Below are positions 31,634 through 42,489 of a stretch of 64,000 bases of DNA, piece by piece. The DNA is taken from NCBI RefSeq assembly GCF_963855985.1, contig NC_087112.1:5396501-5460500 (forward strand). Direction: 5' to 3'. The DNA comes from Ostrinia nubilalis (Eukaryota > Arthropoda > Insecta > Lepidoptera > Crambidae). Position 1 is the first letter of the stretch. Each line of letters starts with the position of its first letter. The notes beneath the pieces are model-generated. The model ran no database searches and was not told where the DNA came from. It saw only the letters and a program-made list of their open reading frames with translations. The position numbers and the translations under genes are program-made.

Positions 31634-32802
31634 GTAACGCTCAAGACGCAGAAATAACGGTTCTCATGTTATGCGACCATACGCGATTCGCGACTCATTT
31701 CAAAAAACTCCCAATTAGGATTCGTGTCAGTTTGGATTCTGAATAGCCTCACAGAACGATTACAAATTATTGGGAAAAACCTCTCAAGCTTAATACCGTC
31801 ATACAGATATAACTATCCTTCTAGCGTAGTCGAGTAAAAAGACGCTGGAACGAAGTTATTTCAGAATTGAAACTGACTCGAATATTATATTCTCTAGGTA
31901 GGCAGGATTAAGGTACATACACATCGCTACGTGGCGAGTGTAGTCGGATCGCTTTTTTGAGATCTTTTTAGATATTCCGAGCTTAGTGCGTATTCATGTA
32001 CACACGGGGTCCTCAAAAAGACATCATCTGAGGTGTTAAGTCTTCAAAAACATTATTTTATTTGAATTTTTACAAAAAGTTTCTTGAAACTCAACGTCTG
32101 TATGAATGCGAACTAACCATACAAAGTATTCAAAGGCATAGATGTAGTTTAATTTTGAGTGTAGTAAGCAGTTAATTAAATAATATTAACAGGTAAGTAA
32201 TTCACATAATATGTAAATAATCGGATGAAAAAATAATACCAATAAGCATCTCTCGTTCTTACAGTGTGACGTGCGAGGGGTCGTATAGAGAAAGTCGTCA
32301 CACATAGTTGGAAATGTAAATAGACCCATTACGTAATGGTTGCATAAATAGTCGTTATATTGCACAATCAATCTACATTGTAAACAAGAGATAACAGTTA
32401 TTTCTGTTCGTCACTAATCGAGTGGAAAATTGCTTTAGTTTCAATGTTGTATTTTATAAATACTGAAAAGTGGCCATTGAAAAATATTTTGATTTCTATA
32501 AATTGCTACCTTTCTGTATCGTTCATTTAAATATTTATTTAAGTCATGATGTGCTTACATAAATATGTTACTGTAAATATATTAATCTTTAATATTTATG
32601 TGCGCACACGCATTTGTATTTAGTCAGCCTGATGTGTGTTTTAGAATTTTTATTTGTGTTTTTGATGTTATACTTTCCATTTTGGTGGTGGTTGGTGAAA
32701 ATGTGCTAACATACGTACCTTCATACTCTATGGCTAATTCGTTCTATCACTCTGTCGTGTCTATGGTCGGTCGAGAGGCTAACGTGTTTGTCTGTGGTCT
32801 AG

Positions 32803-32917
32803 GTCAAGAGCTGACGATACAAAAGCAGCCGAACACGTCGTTGAAAGACAACGGGCCGCCGTCAAACAGCGGGGGGCAGACGCCACAGTCCAGTTCAAAC
32901 CAGAAATCACCGGCGAG
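32803..32917 (+). CDS. lgs: lgs exon 15
   Basis: Acceptor TGTGGTCTAG ends at 32802; donor GTGAGC at 32918. The Gly codon is completed from exon 14, then QELTIQKQPNTSLKDNGPPS and a Ser/Gln-rich tail. It leaves two bases (AG), completed by T of exon 16. Disordered; no domain recognised. Confidence 0.9.
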
Positions 32918-33326
32918 GTGAGCTTACAAAATCATGAACATCTAATAAGGTTGCTAAAAATCAGATAGGACTACTTGGTAAAAGCATTGCAACTCCTTTT
33001 ACTTGTTATAAAGTGCGTGAGAGAGTTATGCAAAGTTTATTTAAGTGGTTGTTGTCTATAAATATTTGTGATTGTGTGAGCATGACCTAAGGAGAAGTCT
33101 GAATGTGTTCAGGACTTATTTAGGATCAATAGAGTTCAATCAAATTGTCATGTTTTATGTACATCTGAAGTCAATACTCTGAAATGTAGGTTCTGAAACG
33201 TATCTTACCCTACGGGAGACAGTAGAAACTTGATAAATTAAAGTCACCGTGAATTGAGAAGTCCATTCGTTTCATACAAACAAAGTACACATATTTATCA
33301 TTAACACACACTGTTATGATTGTCAG

Positions 33327-33454
33327 TATGATGCCGGGAACGCCAGAGCCTCACTCGTCGCTATCGGAACAGAGGGCAGGCAGGTTTTCACTGGAACAGA
33401 GTCCAGGGTTCAACAACCCACAAACGCCTACGTCAGCCGCGAGTACCAAATGTG
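33327..33454 (+). CDS. lgs: lgs exon 16
   Basis: Acceptor GATTGTCAG ends at 33326; donor GTAAGT at 33455. It encodes SMMPGTPEPHSSLSEQRAGR and SLEQSPGFNNPQTPTSAAST. The SPGFN motif also occurs in this part of fly Lgs (from memory). Leaves one base. Confidence 0.9.
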
Positions 33455-33739
33455 GTAAGTGGTGATATAGTGACACGTGAAATGTAGTGTAATCAAAAAT
33501 TCTTCCTGCATCTTGAAACAAAACCCAGTGTGATCTAAAAGGGGTTGATTCTGGTGTTTATTACATTACATAGCATTTTACTATACCAAACTCTCATACA
33601 AGAAAGAAAATACTTGAGCACCAAAATTACCCTATTATTCATCGCATTGTATAAAACTTGTGTATTTTTTAAAAGTAAAAGCCGATTAATTTTGACACAC
33701 ATTTAAACTTGTCACGAAACTAACCCACCTAATTTCCAG

Positions 33740-33930
33740 ATGAAAAATCAAGGCCAAGTCCGTCGTCAAACCGGTCGAGTCAAGACAGCGCGTCCAAAAC
33801 GCCCCAACGGGAGTCGAACCTGAGTCAAGGACCCTACGCGCCCGCGTCATCTGCTGCGGCTTGCGCCAATAAGAGTAGCTGCTCGCGCACCACCGCGCCG
33901 TCGATGGACGACTCTATGGCCAGCACGGAG
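33740..33930 (+). CDS. lgs: lgs exon 17
   Basis: Acceptor CTAATTTCCAG ends at 33739; donor GTAGGC at 33931. A Ser-rich disordered stretch containing DEKSRPSPSSNRSSQDSASK and later APSMDDSMASTE. It ends in phase 0. Confidence 0.9.
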
Positions 33931-34285
33931 GTAGGCATAGATTACAGTCACAGAACCCTGCGGAGTAGAACCTAAGCCCACTCCTGCGCCGCCACCGTCG
34001 CTAACAAAAGCAGAAGTGTCCAAAAAACTTCTGCAAAACTTTTGGAAGTTGTATTTACAAAACTCTACTGACTTCCAAAAAAGTTTGTCCAAAAATCTCG
34101 GCACGTGTCTGAAACCGGAATCTGTCACGCTTGCAGGTTGTTGCCATTCGAGCCAGCTGCTACAAATTATTTAAAAAATATTGACGAATTTATAATGTTG
34201 CAGTTTATAACATTACTTATTTAGATGCTAACCATTTTTCTTGCTAGACAAACTGAATCTTACAATGCAACTTGCCTCATTCCAG

Positions 34286-34444
34286 ACGACGTTATCAGGC
34301 GGGCCGAACAGCACGAGTTTACCGGGCCCCTTCCCGGGCTCCTGCGGGATGCGGCCCGACAACATGCCCATCAACCCCAACCAGGGCCCCAACGGGCCCA
34401 TGACGTCGACCGCCTCCTTCGACCCCATCTCATCTCTCGCGCAG
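34286..34444 (+). CDS. lgs: lgs exon 18
   Basis: Acceptor TGCCTCATTCCAG ends at 34285; the donor at 34445 is weak (GTTCAT). It has 53 codons: GGPNSTSLPGPFPGSCGMRP then NMPINPNQGPNGPM and a closing FDPISSLAQ. FDPISSLAQ running into MSQQLTS of exon 19 is identical to fly Lgs, which fixes both the donor and the frame despite the poor donor score. Confidence 0.93.
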
Positions 34445-34515
34445 GTTCATATATTATTTACTTAACATCCAAAGAATGCACGCAAATTCACGCATACACA
34501 TTACACATACATTAT

Positions 34516-34676
34516 AGTCTGGTCTGCAAGCACGTAGAATTTTGTCCAATGATCCCAAGCTACCCATTCGCAAGCTACATCGCACAGTCGCGACAGCAAT
34601 ATAATTACGCCCGAGCGATAAGGATGGGTAGCTTGGGGTCATTGGACAAAATTCTACGTGCTCGCAAACCGGGCTT
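34516..34676. mobile_element. Tc1/mariner-like MITE (family B, copy 2)
   Basis: Same family as 17379-17571: ends GTCTGGTCTGCAAGCACGTA and TACGTGCTCGCAAACCGGGC, flanked by TA, with the TTGTCCAATGA(T/C)CCCAAGCT arms. It starts 71 bp after the exon 18 donor. Confidence 0.75.
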
Positions 34677-34712
34677 TACACAAACACACACTACACACAC
34701 ACACACACACCT
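34677..34712. repeat. AC microsatellite
   Basis: An imperfect ACAC run directly after the MITE. Confidence 0.8.
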
Positions 34713-34946
34713 ATTTCTTGTAATTCTGATACGAGTAAGTATTAATATTAAAGTGAAAAGTGAAAGCTGATTGTATGGCACATAGAAGATACTTAGTGAC
34801 CTAAGGTGGTGGGAGCCTGATGACCTGTAATACAGGTATACTAAATACCTAGCATAGGCAACAGATTCGCACAAGAATGAACATCAAACGTATCTTATAC
34901 ATTCACTGTTACATTTTTGTGTGAGTAAAATAAAGATTTATTATTT

Positions 34947-35890
34947 ACTAGCTGCCCCCCGCAACGTGGATCCTGTTTTACCCCCTTAGGGGTAGAGTTT
35001 CGTAATATCCTTTCTTAGCGGATACCTACGTCATAAGACAAGATATACCTACCTTAAATTTCTTAACATAACAATTAACAATCAACTTAGACAGTGGCAC
35101 GGCACTAAATATAAGTATATACAATTTATTTAAAACTACCACACGGTTTTGTTATGGTGCCTTGCTTTTCTCTCTAGAGTTTTCTTGCCTTGTCTCCTAA
35201 ATAGTTTTATATCTGGCACTTAGCCAGAAGGATATCTTAGACTTGTCATGCTCACTAAAATGTCTCTGGGGTAGTGGCGTGTGAGGCGGGTCGTTACATT
35301 CCCTATAATATGGTCGAGTGAAGCGATGGCTGGTTCACACGTCATGTCTGTGAACAGGCGCTGCCTTCGGGGACTGGTCAAGGAAAGATATACCTGACAT
35401 AAAATATATGTATCAAAACGCAACAATTAACCTAGAAATTAGCACGGCACTAAAGAAATATATTCAAAACTGCCACGCGGTCTCGTGCTAGATGGGCGTC
35501 TTAAAGGCCACCTTCTATCAACGGGAGCGCGTGGTAAGTTAACTTGCTTCTGAATGTATGTAACTTCCTACTTTTTTATATTTTTTTTATATTTTTAAAC
35601 CGGCAGACAGTGGTGACTGAGTTTGTTGCGGCGCTTCTTCTCAGCACTTGCCAAATGTTTGTCTCGAAGCGCTGGTAGGGCAAAAAAAGAATGAGACATG
35701 TATAGGCTCCTTAAGAGCATTTGACGATTTGCAAGAACTAATTTAATTAGTCTAAACAAATAAAGATAATTTTGATTTTGATTTTTTTGATAACATCTAC
35801 CTACATGCCAAATTTCAGCCCGATCCGTCCAGTGATTTGGGCTGTGCGTTGATAGATCACATGTCAGTCAGTCAGCTTTGAGCTATATAT
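34947..35890 (+). repeat. SINE-type repeats filling the 3' part of intron 18
   Basis: Begins TTTACTAGCTGCCCCCCGCA and TGGATCCTGTTTTACCCCC, has TCTCAGCACTTGCCAAATGT in the middle and closes with AAATTTCAGCCCGATCCGTC and AGTCAGTCAGCTTTGAGCTA. These are lepidopteran SINE-like pieces, in part repeated (35041-35110 and 35385-35470 share a TAACAATTAAC..TTAG..GGCACGGCACTAAA core). The AT-rich end abuts the exon 19 acceptor. Confidence 0.5.
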
Positions 35891-35915
35891 ATTTAGACTT
35901 ATTATTATTGCGCAG

Positions 35916-36063
35916 ATGTCTCAGCAGCTGACGTCAGCAGTGGGAGCGCCGCCACAGGGCGCCATGCCCAGCGGTGGGCCCATGGGGCCCTTCCCGCACC
36001 ATATGCAGCACCATCACAATATGCATCCGCATCAACATCCGCATATGATGATGAACGAGCTAG
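35916..36063 (+). CDS. lgs: lgs exon 19
   Basis: Acceptor ATTATTGCGCAG ends at 35915; donor GTCAGT at 36064; 49 codons plus one base. It begins MSQQLTSAVGAPPQGAMPSG, matching the MSQQLTS motif of fly Lgs, followed by a His/Met-rich run (HHMQHHHNMHPHQHPHMMM). Confidence 0.94.
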
Positions 36064-36095
36064 GTCAGTTGGTTTTCATATTCGTTTCAGCCAAT

Positions 36096-36305
36096 GAGGG
36101 CTATCGTTTTTATACTTAACAGTTGGCACCCCTGGCGATTGACAGGACCTTACTCTACAGTGGCGCCATCTTGATAAGTGCAAATGCGATAGTCCTCCTA
36201 CCACTTTAGCGCTCACCAGTTGGTGCCACTGTCTTCGCTACTAGCAAGTGACAGGACCTTACTCTACAGTGGCGCTAACTGGTGAGCGCTAAAACGATAG
36301 CCCTC
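36096..36305. mobile_element. 210-bp MITE (family D, copy 1)
   Basis: Inverted ends GAGGGCTATCGTTTT and AAAACGATAGCCCTC, flanked by AT on both sides. Internally GTGACAGGACCTTACTCTAC is repeated in direct orientation. It starts 32 bp after the exon 19 donor. A copy of the same length is at 41590-41799. Confidence 0.75.
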
Positions 36306-36628
36306 ATTGACGTCCACTGCTGGACAAAGGCCTCCCCAAGGCCTTCCATAAAGCCTATCCTGCGCTGCCCGCATTCAGGTTCCTCCCGCGACCTTTACCA
36401 GATCGCCGGTCCACCTAGTAGGAGTTTTCTTATATTTAATTGCTATTTGAGTGCAAACACACCTGATGTTTTTTGTTTGTGGCAACCAAACTTCTTTATG
36501 AGTCCTCGATGTTTCTAGTGAGAAATATTGTTGCACTACTTACAGTAGAACATGAATGTTTTAGTTCTATCTACCCTCTCTAATTTACCAGAAGCAAATT
36601 GACTGGCTTAGTCGCTTTTTACAACCAC

Positions 36629-39012
36629 GCACAGTGTGTTATGGGACTGTATAAACGGACATTCTCATTGATTTGATGAAACGTATAGAGCTCAGTTATA
36701 CAAATATGATAGTAAAACTCCCGTTTGAAAATTCCAAGTAGTTTTCACGGTATAAAAATTCAAAGTTACCTATTTTTTTACTTCAAAATTATGCAAAAAT
36801 ATTCTCACTCGTTAACTAATAACATTTAATTCAGAATTGTTATAATACTTCATAGAGCTCTTAAAACTACATGTAATAAGCATATTAACCCATTATAGAC
36901 TGAGTTTTCTTAAAGTGTCAGATTTTTGTTTTTTTGAAATATGTTCATAATTATGGTCTACATAATGCTATACAAGCATTAAAAAAATGATCCGACCTGT
37001 AATCTAGAAAAAAAATGCTGGTACCATATGGTACCGCTAGCCTCTTACCGTGTCAGTCTGTTAAAACATAACTTTATCATGGGCTTTATAAAAATAGGGT
37101 TAATTATATATTTTATTATTATTATTATATGTATTAATATACAAGCAAATAACAGAAGTGATATTAAATGTAAAAAACTGTATATTGGGTAAGGAATATT
37201 CATTTTTATCTTTGAATATTCAAAAATTTGGAATGGAGCTTGGCATTGCACACTGCTCTTAGCTCCATGTAACATTTCCTATACTCTATATTGTTCGAGA
37301 GTTGCAATTATCTCAAGTTCGTTCTATAAATATCTGCTTCGTTTTGGGACCTTCATCGTCCTCCAAAACTGCCAATGTTTCGTATAAGTTACATCTAAAA
37401 TAAATAAAAACCCATGGTTTTGTAAAGTATAGGAAACTATTTTACTTTATCTTCCTGCATACCTTATATACCATTGAATATATCACATACTTCCCAATAA
37501 ATACAGTAAAAACTAAAAATCATAAAATAATTAAAAAGACACGGTAAGCGGCTAGCGGTACCGTACGGTACCAGTAATTTTGACATACAATATTTCCCAT
37601 TATTATTATTTATCGACGTAATTTTACACCATTTCACAATAAGAGCACTTATGGAGAATACAAGATTGTAACAAAATCAGTATTTCACTATCACACAAAA
37701 AAAATATGATCACTTACTTGAATGGCGCGTCAATTTTTAAGAGAAAATTTTGATGCGCTCACTTCAATCATTAATTACACACAACTGAAAAGAATAACTG
37801 TAAATTTTTATTCCTAGAAGCATAGACCATATCTATTGGCTACGACTTGCATCAATCAGAGCACTGCATCTTTTCACGTGTTAATGTATAGAGCCAAATT
37901 AAAACACACATAAAAGTGGTACCATATGGGACCGCTAGTCTATAATGGGTTAAGTGCTTCGTAAACGCATTCAGTTAATTAGGAAAAATGATTTTAGTGA
38001 TTTTTGTTTTTATTTTTTTTCTCAATTATACCTTAATATATGCAAACATTTTTAATTGCAAGATATAGTCTGATATTTAATCTAATTGTATTAATAAAAT
38101 CAGCTTTAAACTCCGTGATATATTTGAGAAAAAACATAAAACGTCTTAATAAAATTTTTACGCGTCTAGAGTCGACAATTTTGGAAGGAATAATTCATGT
38201 CTAAAAAGTTTCAAATCCCGCCTCTTATGTGCATAGTGTTGAAGGTTCTAAAAAGTCACATTCACATTGTTTTTAACCGACTTCAAAAAAGGAGGAGGTT
38301 CTCAAGTCGAGTCTTTTTTCTTTTTTAACACTCTTATATTAACTTAAGTTGTATGTAAGTAACTAACTAAAAAAGTATGTAAACAAATCTAGGAAGTCGA
38401 ATTTAGCCTACCTTTAATAATTTTCTCATCGATTTGAAATCTGTGTAAATCGGATGTCAATACAATAATTTCGTACAATCGAGCTGATGATATTTAAACA
38501 TACAAAAGAAATATTGCTATTAAAAAGTGACGGGAAATTTACAATTCTCTATGGCGCATATTTTCAATTTGATTTTCCTCAAATATATCACGGAATTTAA
38601 AGCTGTTTGTTTTTATACAATTAGATTAAATATCAGACTATATCTTGCAATTAAAAATGTTTGCATATATTAAGGTATAATTGTCAAAAAAAATAAAAAC
38701 AAAAATCACAAAAATCATTTTTCCTAATTAACTGAATGCGTTTACGAAGCACTTAATACGCTTATTACATGTAGTTTTAAGAGCTCTATGAAGTATTATA
38801 ACAATTCTGAATTAAATGTTATTAGTTAACGAGTGAGAATATTTTTGCATAATTTTGAAGTAAAAAAATAGGTAACTTTGAATTTTTATACCGCGAAAAC
38901 TACTTGGAATTTTCAAACGGGAGTTTTACTATCATGTTTGTATAACTGAGCTCTATACGGTTCATCAAATAAATGAGAATGTCCGATTATACAGTCTCAT
39001 AACATACTGTGC
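36629..39012. mobile_element. large foldback element, interrupted by a piggyBac-type element
   Basis: Two long arms, 36629-36888 plus 37950-38125 (left) and about 38575-39012 (right), are inverted copies of about 440 bp. The ends are GCACAGTGTGTTATG and CATAACATACTGTGC. CAC flanks both sides (36626-36628 and 39013-39015), and the outer flanks rejoin to a recurring sequence (GTCGCTTTTTACAAC then CACGGGAG). The spacer contains an ACCGACTTCAAAAAAGGAGG repeat at 38278. No coding frame. Confidence 0.7.
36889..37949. mobile_element. piggyBac-type non-autonomous element nested in the foldback arm
   Basis: TTAA on both sides (36885-36888, 37950-37953) and inverted ends CCCATTATAGACT and AGTCTATAATGGG. 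Subterminal copies of GGTACCATATGGTACCGCTA occur near 37019, inverted near 37553, and near 37913. The uninterrupted right arm of the foldback element still shows a single TTAA at the matching position, proving insertion. No transposase frame. Confidence 0.85.
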
Positions 39013-39183
39013 CACGGGAGAAGAGTGAGGGTGGTCCTATTCAAATTCAAACTCTATTGCACATTGTTTTACATGAGATGTTATTATGTTCTACTCTGAC
39101 GGAACCACAACCCACACTGAGGCCTCCCCAATGCATGGGTAGTGCAGGCCAAATCCTTCATTAGCCTCTGATAAATTAGAGAC

Positions 39184-39308
39184 AGAGTAAATACAAATGA
39201 GTAGGTCATCTTCATAGAAACGCACCGAGCGCGGTTTATATGTGAAAAAACAACAAACCGCGCTCGGGCGTTTCTATGAAGATGACCTACTCATTTGTAT
39301 TTACTCTG
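39184..39308. mobile_element. palindromic MITE
   Basis: CAGAGTAAATACAAATGAGT at the left is inverted exactly at the right; the arms continue through ATCTTCATAGAAACG. A 7-bp direct repeat TTAGAGA flanks it (39177-39183 and 39309-39315). Confidence 0.7.
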
Positions 39309-39570
39309 TTAGAGACTTGTGTTCCTGCAGAGGACACTGAATGACGATGATTTATTATGAAAGTGTATTGTATACCACATAGGACACAAAAGTGTCTTTT
39401 TTTATGCATAACAAGGCAGGTATTTGACCACAATTGCACCTGATGTTAAGTGGGATGCAGTCTAGGATGGTACATATCTGCCCTGTAAGTGCCTGTAAGT
39501 GTCTACATTTGCGCAGCTTCTTAATTAATAATTTCCGTTACATTAACCACTAACCTTGTATGTTTGGCAG

Positions 39571-39707
39571 GCTGCCACATGGACGCGCTGGGCGGCATGG
39601 AAGGTGTATTAGGCGGCGAGTTCGCGCCCGACAGCCTCAGCCCGAAGTTACACGACGCCTGCATGCCGCGTGCCAAGATGCCGCCCTTCAACGGCGCCAG
39701 TGTACAG
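39571..39707 (+). CDS. lgs: lgs exon 20
   Basis: Acceptor TGTTTGGCAG ends at 39570; donor GTACCT at 39708. It joins exon 19 through a Gly codon and encodes CHMDALGGMEGVLGGEFAPD and LHDACMPRAKMPPFNGASVQ, ending in phase 0. Seven copies of its 3' end and donor follow in tandem or nearly so. The second donor (39858) extends the exon by 150 bp, 50 codons, in an open frame that repeats LHDACMPRAKMPPFNGASVQ, so longer isoforms are possible. Confidence 0.9.
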
Positions 39708-40645
39708 GTACCTACTAAGGCCGTCCCTACGGGGCCCTGGGGCTCCTTGTACATTCATTTCAGCCAAATGACGTACACTTCACAATTCTGCCCCAAGTTG
39801 CACGACGCCTGCATGCCGCGCGCCAAGATGCCGCCCTTCAATGGCGCCAGTGTACAGGTACCTACTAAGGCCGTCCCTACAGGGCCCCGGGGCTCCCAGC
39901 CAAATAATGACGTACAATCCACAACTCAGTCTCAATGGTGCCAGTGTACAGGTACCAACTAAGGCCGTCTAATAGGGCCCCGGGGTTCCCAGTTAGTTAA
40001 TTTCAGCCAGCAGTTCACAACTGGATAAAGGCTTTCGCCAAGGATTGACAGCCTCAGCCCTAATTTACACGACGCCTGCATGCCGCGCGCCAAGATACCG
40101 CGCTTCAACGGCACCAGTGTACAGGTACCTATTAAGGCCGTCCCTACAGGGCCCCTGGGACTCCCTGTTCTTTAGAAGTTTACAACTGGATAAAGGATTG
40201 ACAGCCTCAGCCCGAAGTTGCACGACGCCTGCATGCCGCGCGCCAAGATGCCGCCCTTCAATGGCGCCAGTGTACAGGTACCTACTAAGGCTATTTTATG
40301 GGGCCCCGGGGCTCCCTATTTATCAGCAGTCCACAACTGGATAAAGGATTGACAGCCTCAGCCCGAAGTTGTACGACGCCTGCATGCCGCGCGCCAAGAT
40401 GCCGCCCTTCAATGGCGCCAGTGTACAGGTACCTACTAAGGCCGCCTTATGGGGCCCCGGGACACCCTTTTCGTTCTTTTCAGTCAGTAATTCACAACTT
40501 GATAAAGGCTTCCACCAAGGATCGATAGCCTCAGCTCCAAGCTGCACGACGCCTGCATGCCGCGCGCCAAGATCCCGCCCTTCAATGGCGCCAGTGTACA
40601 GGTACCAACTAAGGCCGTCTTATGGGGCCCCGGGGCTCCTTGTAC
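39645..40645 (+). repeat. lgs: seven copies of exon 20 3' end with donor
   Basis: The unit is roughly AAGTTGCACGACGCCTGCAT, then GCCAAGATGCCGCCCTTCAA, GGCGCCAGTGTACAG and a GTACC donor with TACTAAGGCCGTC and GGGGCCCCGGGGCTCC. Donors are at 39708, 39858, 39952, 40125, 40278, 40429 and 40602. The third copy is shortened; copies 4 to 7 are preceded by TTCACAACT(G/T)GATAAAGG(C)-type spacer. Copies differ by a few bases and spacing is 94-173 bp, so this array is older or less homogenised than the one in exon 10. Confidence 0.92.
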
Positions 40646-41363
40646 AGTCGCGGAATGAAAAGGTTCGTCACCTTAGTGTCGGTTTTCGCTTGCACTAGGT
40701 ACTGTAAGAGTCAAACCTGCCAACATAACAGTGCAAGAAACAGTGCTGCTAACATTTAAATAAATATGACGTTTGCTTATGAATAAGGTTTTGCTTGTTT
40801 ATTTTTCTATCCCATCAGTGCAATGCATTGATGACATTGACCAATTGACATTAAGTTTTTTTTATTTTATAAGAAATAATAATGGCAGGTTGAACCAACA
40901 AGAAGGTTTTAGTTTATGAATCATAATAATCTTCTTGACAAGATAAATCGTCAAACAACTTTGATCTGAATAATTTTGAACTTTACCGACGAACAGTTAA
41001 AGATTATTTTCTCTAACTCGAGATTATTCTGTAACATAGTTTCAAAAGGTAATATGTGCTCGCGATTCTTTGAAGGAATCAATTTGAAAACTGACGAACC
41101 TTTTCATTCCACTCCAACCAATTCTGCGCTGCCCGCATTCAGGTATCCCCAGATCGTTGATCCACAGACATCCAGCGACCTCCTAGATCACGGGGCCCTA
41201 GTCACGTGCCCAATATGAATGTAAACTGTCTCACTAAAACCTTTTTTCTATATTGTAAATTCAACGTAAACTTATTACGGAGCCCTTGGCGTGCCTCATA
41301 TGGATGTAAATTGTTTTATACCTTTTTTTGTGTACACTTAATGTGAACCGTGTATGGTGTCAG

Positions 41364-41495
41364 GTGAAAGCGAGCGCGCCGAACACGATTCAGTACCTGC
41401 CGACGCGGCCGGCGGCGCCGTGCCACGCGCGCGCGCCGCCCAGCCTCGACTTCCTTCAACGCGTCACCAGCCCCATGCAGGTCGACGCCTCCAAG
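41364..41495 (+). CDS. lgs: lgs exon 21
   Basis: Acceptor TATGGTGTCAG ends at 41363; donor GTACAG at 41496; 44 codons in phase 0. It reads VKASAPNTIQYLPTRPAAPC and PPSLDFLQRVTSPMQ. Fly Lgs has VKASTPNTIQYMPVR and PPSLEFLQRYANPQM (from memory), a close match. A second possible donor after CCCATGCAG (41481) would drop five codons and also keep frame. Confidence 0.94.
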
Positions 41496-41516
41496 GTACA
41501 GCCACACACCACTCTA

Positions 41517-41929
41517 AAGTCCGGTCGCCGAGCAGATACAGTTTCGTCCAATGATCCCAAGCTACCCGGCCTTGTCACTCGCGCGTAATGAGGGCTATCG
41601 TTTTTATACTTAACAGTTGGCACCCCTGGCGATTGACAGGACCTTACTCTACAGTGGCGCCATCTAGATGAGTGCAAATGCGATAGTCCTCCTACCACTT
41701 TAGCACTCACAAGTTGGCGCCACTGTCTTCGCTACTAGCAAGTGACAGGACCTTACTCTACAGTGGCGCTAACTGGTGAGCGCTAAAACGATAGCCCTCA
41801 TTATATTGATGTCGCGACTGTGCGACGGGCGGCCGCAGTTAGTGTGCGAGCGCGACAGCAATATAATTACGCGCGAGTGGGTAGCTTGGGGTCATTGGAC
41901 GAAATTCTATGTGTTCGACGGCCGGACTT
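41517..41929. mobile_element. Tc1/mariner-like MITE (family B, copy 3) with a nested MITE
   Basis: Ends AAGTCCGGTCGCCGAGCAG and the inverse finishing CGACGGCCGGACTT, flanked by TA. It begins 21 bp after the exon 21 donor. Its GTAATTATATTG segment is split by the family D element at 41590-41799. Confidence 0.75.
41590..41799. mobile_element. 210-bp MITE (family D, copy 2), nested
   Basis: Nearly identical to 36096-36305. Comparison with uninterrupted family B copies shows the site GTAATTATATTG became GTAAT..ATTATATTG, so the insertion duplicated AT. Confidence 0.8.
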
Positions 41930-42489
41930 TACAGCACCAAATTTCCGCCCTACACCTATGCATTAGGTTGCGTTTCCACCAGAGTTGCACTGCCTCGGAA
42001 GCGATGAAGAAGATTAATGAAGCGATTCTATTGGTTCTGTACAAATACATACCTCGCTACGCATTAAGCATCCTTGCACACTGGTCTCTCTCACATGCCA
42101 CTTGGGCAACATTTACGAACCAAATTTTTTAGTGAAATGTATTTTAATCATTGAAATAAAATAGTTGTGTATACTACCGCTATATTAAACCAATAATAAT
42201 AATAATAATAATAAATCATTTATTTGCCAGAATACGGTTACAAATGGTTTTAAAAAGAGAAGTTTCCAACATATTCTATCGTACATACGATGTGCAAATA
42301 TTACAAAAAATACGGTTATGTTTTTAATATTAAAAAGTAGTATCATTATTAATTGAATGTCATGCAAATGTCAGAAAATGATTATGAATTATTGAAATAG
42401 CACAAACATATTATTACATTAGATTCATACAATGTCAATGATACACAATGTCATATTTTAAGAAATTTTTAGATGTCAAGTACAAAATG

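Noticed and set aside
39950..40700. Separate small genes in the exon 20 repeat region (frames of 99, 76 and 109 residues)
   Set aside because: They are the repeated exon 20 end read in the wrong frame or across intron.
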